Origin: Sacculina carcini
Taxonomy: Eukaryota > Arthropoda > Thecostraca > Sacculinidae
Reading direction: 5' to 3'
Length of the DNA: 64,000 nt
Assembly: GCA_916048095.2 (NCBI GenBank)
Contig: OU696577.1
Span: forward strand, 5,817,440 to 5,881,439
Translations under genes and position numbers: made by a program
Shown here: positions 22,401 to 32,800 of the stretch, one piece after another
Layout of the letters: each line of letters begins with the position of its first letter
Position numbering within the stretch: position 1 is the first letter of the stretch
The notes under the pieces: generated by a model
Told to the model about the DNA's origin: nothing
The model's input: only the letters and a program-made list of their open reading frames with translations
Database searches by the model: none

Positions 22401-25400
22401 TCCGCCGTCCTCCGCCCGGCGCACTCCACTGTCCCCTAATACACATAAAAATACACATGCTCATACACACATACAAACATGAACACACACATAGTCTCTG
22501 AACTAGTCACATACCGAGACAGACATATAAAACACCACACGAGCAAGCTGGAATAATCGAAATTTATGAGTGATGATGAATGATGAGGTAGTAACTTACC
22601 ACTAGTGAAAGGTTCCGAATTGGGCACGACCCCCGTGGCAGATACAACAAAGTTACAATGTACTGTTTCTCCGTTGCTCAGGTGAACACACACGGGCCAA
22701 TCACCTGCCACACACACACACGCGCATACACACAGAGTTAAGAGTAGACCATGGTATATTTTTTATTAGACCACCCAACCACTGCAACAGGAGCCAACCC
22801 AGGTGGATTATCGTGTATCGTACGGGTGGATTACGTCCAACCAAGGTGGACTATGGTAGAGTGCGGACGTGTTTTTCACTGCTGTCCGTTTTTCGGTGCT
22901 TTCTTGGGGTTTTTATCTGAGCCGACGGAGTTTATTTTTCATTAGTGGATAAAACCAGTCATTTGCAATGAAATTACAAAGATTTCGCTCACGGAAGTTT
23001 TAGAGTTTGGCCGTGAGTGCGTAGAGAAGATTCAATACAATACATTAATTCGTTGTTCGACCACACCGAAGTTGTGTCTATCATTGATTCTGTAGGAGTT
23101 CCTACACACTTGAAGGGTCCGGAAATGTGGACAAAAACAGGAAAACAAATTTGAGAAACAGCAAAGCCAAGCGATTAGTGATGAACACTTGATTGCTTAC
23201 ACTCTGGATCCGCACTATCTGGGGAGAAACGTGAATGAACAGGTTGATAGAGTCACTGATGTAGTCGGGGAACGATATCCTCAATTGCTTTCCATGATTA
23301 CGAAACTCAGACGCAAAGCAGTATCATTCAATAAAGACTACCTGCTCAAAAGTAATTACGTCAATAGTGTACCCAACAGAGTGGTGGAGTCAATTCGCCA
23401 ACAAAATGACCAAGGCTGAAATTGACCTGGTGAAGGCATTTATGCTGGCAGCTGCATCATCGGCTGGTGCTGGACACATCTTCTCCAATTTAGGATTAGT
23501 GCACACCAAACTTCGCAATCGTCTCGGCACACAAAAGGCCGAGACGAGTGAATTATATTAGATATTAAAATACATTATGTTATGTATTATATGTTTTGTG
23601 TGTATTTTTGTCTAATTATTAGATTTTTATTTAAACAGATAAACTTAAACAAAAGACTAAAATAAACGTAGCAAATCACTTGAGAAGTTTACTTGTGCTA
23701 TTTACATACACCCGCTAGCTGTAGCATACAGCTGATAAGCACCGACATTCCAATCTTCTGGTGAAATGGGTTTTTTGTTAATGATCATCGTTAAAACGTA
23801 TGCCCTAAATGATCTAGCGTTTGTGAGAAACAAAAATAAGCATGAAAATCAGGCGAGTCTGACTAAAAATGTTGTTCTTTCAAAAAAACAAAAAAGAAAC
23901 AGTGGTTGTTATGGTTTTTCAAAAACAACTGGTTTTGGTTTTTTCCAACACATTTTTTTACAAACCCTGCTTGAGAACAAAATTCTCCTGTATTGGTCGT
24001 AGATGGACGGATAATTGCCGACACGAAGGCTGTGTCCAACGCACTGGCCGCACATTTCCAATCGATATGTTCATTTTACAAAAAATAACAATCAGGAAAA
24101 TACAAGTATGTAACTCTAACCAGTGAAAAGATATTTGAGACTGAAATTTGAATAGCCGTCAATTGACGGCTCCAGTCCTTCTAGTGTTAATCGTCGCTTT
24201 ACTTTGTATTCATCATAGACCTTTTAGACCTCATACACATTTTATACTGTTTATTATTTCTTGGGTATTTCAATTTGTGATCCCAAATTCCAGTTTAATC
24301 CATTATGACCCTTAAATTTGTATTGGACAATATGCGTGAGCTTTGCCCGTTTACAATTGAACTATTTGCACGCTTTTAAGCCTGCCCATATAGTTGCACG
24401 TGTTTTTGCCTCAATATTTTGAAAAGAATTTGATACGCACGAATCGAAAGCCCACTGTATGTGATGGATTTCATGCGCAAATATATGAACATATGAAAAG
24501 GGTTGATAACGAATGTTGCAGAGCACACCTCCAAATAGCGAAAACCTACACATGACGGAAAATTTTCTCGGTCACTTCGAGTCTGCAATTTGGAGGGCCG
24601 ACTGTATGTGCATATATGTGTGCATGCGTGTGTATACCGTGTTCAATTTCGACGACTCGCTCGACCTGAGTGTCGTACAGCAGCGACACATCACGCGCAC
24701 CATCACCATCGTCACGACCCACTGTCAAACTATGCAGCCAGTCGGGACCGAGGGCACTGCCGGGCACGTGACCGTCCTGCCCATCGCTAGACGTCGACCT
24801 GCTGTGTGTCACGTGACCATGTGACGTAGCCGTTGGAGCGGCAGTGTGGCCGACACAGTGAGTGAGGTTGCAGGGGTCGGAGGTAGAGGGCGCCACCGGC
24901 AACAACTGCTCGTGCTCCACAACACCGGCGTCTGCAACACGTTGTCATGACAACCAAATACACATGCACACACGCACAAACATAAACAAACACACACACA
25001 AACATATATACAGGCACACACAAACCAGTACAGTACAGCATTTATAAAGCGCTTTTGACTCGTGGGTCTCTAAAGCGCTCACACACAAGCACAAACAAAA
25101 TAAACACATACGTGCATACACGCACGTACACACACACACACATCAATCATACACACAAATACATAAACATCAAATTGTACGAACACACAAACACAGATGA
25201 ACACAGACTCATTGATTTACGAAAACATGAACAAATTGAATATAACCACAAACACACACGCAAGCACGCACACACAACACACATATGCATATACACACGC
25301 ACACACATTACATTACATTAAGACATTTATTAGACATTAGACATTTGTATACATTAAGACACTTTTCACCCGAAAGTCTCAAAAGCGCTCACACACATAC

Positions 25401-28400
25401 ACATACACAATCACGCGCGGACACACACATACACACACACACAACAGAAAAGCACACACGCACAAATGCAAACATACATTCACGTTTACATACGCAAAAA
25501 CACAAAAATACACACAAAACAAAAACACAAACACAGTAGACAACACATTAAGACAACACAACAGACATGCAAGGATATACACTCAGATTGACAATACAAT
25601 AGACACACAAATAAAAACAACAAAACTTAACATAACAGACACACAAAGACATACATTCAAACAAATAGACAGAAAACACAATAGACACACAAACACAAAT
25701 AACAGGACTCAACACAACACACATACATACAGCATACAATGGGAAAACATACAGACACAAGAATGACAAATACAGACACACACGCACACACACACAAAAT
25801 ACCAGTCTGTTCCAGCCGACCAGTTCCACACGTTTACATGCTCTAAGTCTTCAAAAAAGTAGAGCCAAAAAAGATATAAAGAAGTACAGTTTCCCTCAAC
25901 GTAGTATAGATTTTTGGAATAGAATACCGCGAAATATAATAGGACAGCGAACAACTCGGTAAGAACACACACACACTCAAGCTACTAAATTTCACTTCCA
26001 TCCACAAACTATTCACCCTGTTACTAATCTTTCATGACCTACATCGAGGCAGCGCGTTCCAAATAAGAGCCAACGTCTCACATACACGCAGTACCAATAT
26101 GGACATTACCTGTCCTGCGTTTAGAACAATATTGTTTCAAAATAGTCTTTTATATTTTGGTCCGAATCTGTTCAGTAGTCTTCCTCAACGTCTGAAATAT
26201 CTTTCAGCTACAAATACATCACTGATCAAAAAGTATATCAAGAAATATTTGTTAGATTTACAATATATTCAGTCTCCTTAGGAGATTTAATTCGCAGTTT
26301 TGCTTGAGCGATTTCTGCTTATTGTGTGTGTGTATGCTTCTGACAATTGTGTTTGTACTTTTGGATGAATGATATATAATCCCACTTTGCACAGTATTGT
26401 CTTTTCCGATTGTCACATTGTCCAAACCCTTCACGTCTGCTATTGTATTAACTTTCACGTTGGCTAAGGAGCTCATGCTCGGCGGACATTTGTCACCTTG
26501 ATTTGTTCTTATTTTGTTATTATTGTATTGTGTCTGTGTGACAATAAACTTACAATTTACAATTTACAATTTACACACACACACAACATAAGCAAACGGT
26601 CAAACGTTTATTAGTCGGCGGAAGTCTGTCAACCTGAGACGGTGTACTTCCAGCGCGAGACGCTGCCGTTGGCGGTGTCTGGCAGCTGAGCTGTTGGCTT
26701 CGAGCTGTACACAAGTGGCAGAAGCAGCTGCGCACACGCCGCGTCCACAAACACCGACGATATCGACGAGGTGCGTATCACCCACACCACGTGCACCGAC
26801 GATAACGCGTAACTGACAAGCACACACAGAGAAGGCAAAATGGTCAAGTAAAGATATCAACCAGACGACATAAACAGATGGGAAGAAAATAAAACCAAAT
26901 TAACATTGGTAAAATAAACATTGTTAATAAAAAACGGGTTAAACCCGTTTTTTAACATTTATGTATTTATTTATCCTATAATATTAATATCAGCGAATGG
27001 AGAATGAATCGCTCTTTCGTCTGAACGCAAAAATGTTACGTTAGAAAAATATAATTTGCACTAAAATTACCTTTAAATGAGGTGATTTTCATTTCTCGGA
27101 GTCACTTCAATAATTCTGCTTAACAACTCAGTAAATATTAATTTTTTCCTATATCTTCTTACATCATATTCACTAGACTTAAATCGATACATCAAAGCAA
27201 GTTACATTAATTCAGATAGTGTATTTTGGGTTTCAGAGCAAGTCAAAGTTCAATGTTCCCGTGTGGGGATAAATGGACATTGTCAGCAAAAGCTTGCCAG
27301 GAGCGCACTCCCTTTTAACTCTCGTGCACTCACACAAGGCAGCCTGAATGACTCCCCTCCTGAATGATGCAATCGATTATTGTTTGGTGTCATCTTTTTG
27401 AATGTTCAAATGATGCTGACATTCAGAAAACATGAGCACAGTTCAGTTTGTTCTACTTGTTACGGAGAGACATGCGAAATGGTGTGCTAATCATGGATCC
27501 TGAGAACAATTTTGTTACGTTGTCCGAAGCAATGGAAAGTATTCAGCATTCGACCAAGACTCAAAACGTTGTGATACTCCCTCCAGACAGTGGTGATAAT
27601 GCTATGGATAGCGACGTAGAGGGTGCCGACAACATCATGGCGAGTGATGAAGAATTGTTTGAACCAGCCGGCCGACTGCAGGTTGACGTGGACAATGAGG
27701 ACAAGAGTGAGGATAATCCACCGGCGGATACAAGGACAAGTCATGAACCAAAATCGTCATGGAGAAAAGCTGGTCGTTTTTTTGGCTGATATTGAGTGTG
27801 ATGAACCGGAAAGCTTGCTTGAGTCACACCCTAATTTGGCTGGCTTTTCGCTCGTCCAGCTGTGGGAGTGCATATTCTGTAAATCCATTATTGACTTGAT
27901 TGTGTGCCAAACCAGCACATGTATGCCAGGAGAAATAAGAATAACTGATTTTGAGGTGAGCCACGACGAAATTTTCACTTTTCTCGGCATTTTGCTTTTA
28001 TCTGGCTACCGTAAAGTGCCAAATGAGCAACACTATTGGTCCACGGAGTCAGATTTTGGTGTGAAACTGGTGTCGAGCGCAATGTCTCAAAAACGATACA
28101 ATAATCTCAAAGTGATGTTGCATTTCGCTGATAATTATCAGCGAGATGCCTGTTACAACAGGCATCTTCCTTACGGTGATAAACTCGCGAAAATTCGCCA
28201 AATCTATACCAAAGTTGAATGCAAATTTAATTAAGCATGCAGTTTTCGGGAGAAAACTGAGTATTGACGAATCCATGGTGCCTTATTATGGACGCCATTC
28301 TGCCAAAATGTTCAAAGGGAAGCCAATACGGTTTGGTTACAAATTATGGGCACTTTGTGGAAGTGATGGGTATCCATATCGACTGGAGCTCTACACTGGA

Positions 28401-29818
28401 AAGCAAACATGCCAAAAACAACTCCCCGGGAGCACGATAGTAGTTGCCCAAATGGTGGATATGTTTCTTGTTCATTCAAAGTCTGCAAAACACGAGTTGT
28501 TTTTGACAACTTTTTCACTTCACGCACCTTGCTGAAGTCACTCTTTGAAACGAACGTAAAGGCGACTGGCACCATACGTGAAGCAAGGTCTGGTGGTGCA
28601 TCAAAATCCATGAAATCCAGTGTTGCCATGAAAAAGCTACCAAGAAATAGCTTTGACTACCGGTATGAGGGGCACGTGTATGTGTGCAAATGGCACGATA
28701 ATTTCATCGTGAGCATCGCCAGCAACCACCAGAATCATATGCCTGTGAAGGAGGCGACTCGGCGAGTGAGAGGTGCAAACTCAATAAAAGTGAAGAAACC
28801 ACACCTCATCCGCACGTACAATGAGGGTATGGTGGTGTTGATCTTATGAACAGTATCCTGGCAGCATATCGGCAGTCAATCAGAGACAAGAAATGGCACT
28901 GGCCTCTTTTTTTGAATGCGATCAACGTATCTGTTGTGGCTGTATGGCGGTTACATTGTCTTGTCGCTGACACACCTCTGTGCCATTTGGATTTCAGGAG
29001 GCAGACAACCATCTGCTTATTGAAGATAGTCAGTCATTGTCGTGATCAACACCACATCGCGACTGATACGCCGCTTGATGTTCGACGTGACGGTCGCGAT
29101 TATTACAAGCGACCATGTAAGCAAGGTAGATGTGTGGTTTGCAAGAAAAACACCAGATATGAGTGTGCTACATGTCAAGTGAGGCTGAATTATGACGGAA
29201 CACCAAGTGTGCACTTACTTTTCATACGAGGTAACGTGTTTTGCAGCGAGTTTTGTGCATATATTTGTGTATCAACATTATGTCAATGAATTGTGATATT
29301 TAATATGAGTGTTGATCGGATAATACGCATATATTGTTTTATTGCATTTCTATAGTACAAATGGCAATGTGATTTCTATACCGAAAAACAAGAGCGAATA
29401 AGTATACCTCATTTAAGAGCGAATAACTATACCTCAAGAATTTCATTTGTCCCAACTGAAATAAAGGTTGCCCCAACTGAAATCAAAATTGTCCCAATTG
29501 AAATCAAAATTGTCCCAATTGAAATCAAAATTGTCCCAGCTAGAACCACAATGTATGTTAGTGAATTTACATTAAATATCAAACTTAATTGTTATCAGTA
29601 CATTTTATTGTATTTCACATGAAAAATTTAGCATTAGTCGTAAAACACATAAATGTACTACTTACTATGTACTATACAATTATGTGCTATGGTATGTACT
29701 ACAATTACAATGCAGATATGTACCGTGTGTGTTTACTTGATGAGGAACTCTATAAGCCAATATATCAGTGTCAGCGTATAGAGCCACTGTTCTCGGAGAG
29801 CACTCGCGAGCAAATCGT

Positions 29819-29858
<40 letters not shown>

Positions 29859-32800
29859 CTACAGAAACATCACACTTTCAGAGACGGTACATTCCGTCTT
29901 ATGGCAAGTGTTCAAGCATCACGTGCGAATAGCGCTTGTCGTTGCTAGCCATCTGTACTATGTTTAATATTGTACGGTATAAGTTTTTGTATATGGTGTC
30001 TATTTGTGTGTGTGCGAGGTAGTGTGAGTGTATGTATGTTGTATGCATGTGCTATGAGCGAGCACAGTTTCTCCAAGGAGTGAACTGTCGCTGGTGTGGG
30101 GATGCAGGGGGTTGAGCAGTGCCCGCCACTATGACAGTTGTTTGCGCAGAAAGTTCGTGCGTGTTTGTCAGTGAAGATGTTTTAGTGAGTAATGTTGCGT
30201 GTTGATTGTGTTGAGTTGTGATATCTTGCTTTGTTGCTAGAATTTAAGTACACGCGCTGGTGGTATATAAGCTGGCATTGATATATTGGCTGATAGAGTT
30301 CCTCATAAAGTAAGTACGTACGGTACATATCTGCATTGTAATTGTAATGGTTAATTGTAGTGCATACCATAACACATAACTGTATCGTACATAGTAAGTA
30401 GTACATATCTGTGTTTTACGACTAATGCTCAATTTTTCATGTTAAATACAATAAAATGTACTGATAACAATTGAGCTTCATATTCAATGTAAAATCAATA
30501 ACATACATTGTGGTTCTAGCTGGGACAATTTTGATTTCAGTTGGGACAATTTTGATCTCAGTTGGGACAAATGAGATTGTAAAAGGTATAGTGCGACGAA
30601 ATTGGAAGGTTTTTGTTGCATATAGCCATTTGTTCCCACACGGGAACATGGTCATATCTCAAAAAATGATGGATGAAATTGCTTGATTTTTACAGAAAAC
30701 ATTCAACTGACCTATTGAAACCAATTTAAAAAAGTCCGTGGAAAATTCCAACTCTAACCATATGTGGTAAAATAAAGGTTAATCGGTAGAAAATAAAAAT
30801 AACAAGAGAAAAACAGCTTGAGACAAGCAGACCCACACAGCTGACTGCACCACAAATTCTGACGACGACAAATATCAAACAAGCGACAGAGACAGAGAGG
30901 GAGGGAGAGAGAGAGGGTGAGGAGACAGGAGGAAGTCACCAACACCAGTTCAGATGCGATGCCTCCGTTGCCGACAATAACAACTCGAGACGCGTGACTG
31001 AGACGCTTGACAAACTCCTGCACTGACTGTGTGTCTCTCAGCGTTAGTACGCACGACGACCGACGCAGAGGGCGCTCGCGTGCATCACCGCCAGACGAGT
31101 CAACGGCAATACGCCGGGGCCTGCCGCCGGCGCACACGCATACACTGCGTCTGTATGTGACCCGAGCGCCGTCACTCAACAACAAACACTGCAACAACAA
31201 GTAGAGCAGTAACTATGGGCATGATAAATTCAGACGTCGCCCTGTATGGCATACACATGGTGCGCGCCATACCATTAAGTCATGTTGCGGCATACCATTA
31301 AGCTTAAATCCTACCCAATGCTACAAGTTGATATTTTGTGTAATAACAACAATAACAAATACAATAGTAGCAATCATAGAATTGTTTTCACACGTGCCAA
31401 AATCAATTGGGCGAGTGAAGTGATATGAACGTGCAGCAGCCCGGGGAAATTATCCAACACTCCCCACTGTGTGTTCATCCACAGCTACAGCTGCAGGCCA
31501 GCTCAAGCAGAGAAAACAACCAATCAGCCAATGAATGGTCAATAGTGAATTGATAAATAATGGTGCATAATAATGCAGAGCTCGCAAAACATCAACACGT
31601 TAATTTTGCCTGAGTGGATATCACAGCAATGGCGGCCTGGAAACCTTTGATTGAGGGACAAAGCATGCAGTCGCTTATCTTTTGATTTTATGAGGCCAAT
31701 ATGCAGCAGTGAATGCATCATTTCTCTCAGCTAGAAACGCCTAGCGTAAAAATCATTTGTTCGAGAAACACGTATCATAACGCACTTTCATTTAGTATAG
31801 ACTGACCGAACCAATTTTCCTTCGAGGCAAAGAGGCATGATCTTAGCGATTCCCTTCTCGACGGTACCTTGCCAACATAAGTAGCTCATTGCACAGTGTC
31901 AATGTCCACCTTATTTTTGGCGTCGAGGCGCATAACAGTGGCGCGTCTGATACGAACACCAGCGCACGTACTAGCGAACTGGTCGACAGTGAGGTCACGC
32001 GGCACTACGTGGCGCAAGTGCGGCGTGACACGTGTCACCGTAGAGCAGCGCACCACATCTGACGCCGACACGACGAGAATGTCGGCTGCCGGATCGGCCG
32101 CGTGCAACTGCCACACAGTGAAGTCAGTACGACACATTCAGTGGGGCATGTAATACGCTTTGGTGTTATTTCAGATTTGAAAATATAAAACGCATCAGAT
32201 AATGTCATTGTAAAGGTACTTCTTCCGCCCATTATCTGGTTTGATCTGATCTGGTACCAATCATTGGCGTTTTAAGTGCGCACCCGCCTGTTGAGACTAT
32301 ATGTCACGCCTCACTATGAGTCCATCAACAGTGGCGACTAATGGTAGACTCAAGCGGAGGTGTTAATGTACTAAACCAGAGCAAAATTGGAGTTGACAGC
32401 AGAGTTTAGTGTTTTAGCCACCGAGCTTCTCGGAAGCTGATGTGGTACCAATATCACGACGGTATTTGCATGTAGTGCATAAATAATGATGTTGCGTATA
32501 CTTCACTATAGAATTATCTTAATCCCTAGACGTCGCCTTGAACCGTTGTAGGCGCCATTCGTTCCTTGTAAATATTAATGTGTTCTATTTAATTTAATTT
32601 GATGAAAAATGTTATAGCACGTTCTTCCAAACTATTGTCTGCGTGAAACATGTGTAGTGTATTGCACCATGTCTTACGGAACCACACATAATTCAAACAT
32701 AAGCTTGTTTTGTGTTTAAACCATGTATGCATAAGTGACGTTTGTATAGTTTTTGAATTGCGTACGTCCATGTTCGCTTATTCGTGTGTATCAATGTGCA

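Noticed and set aside
24362..24588. Possible small gene (63-70 residues)
   Set aside because: There is no recognisable motif, it lies in an intron on the host-gene strand, and the two overlapping frames are equally unsupported.
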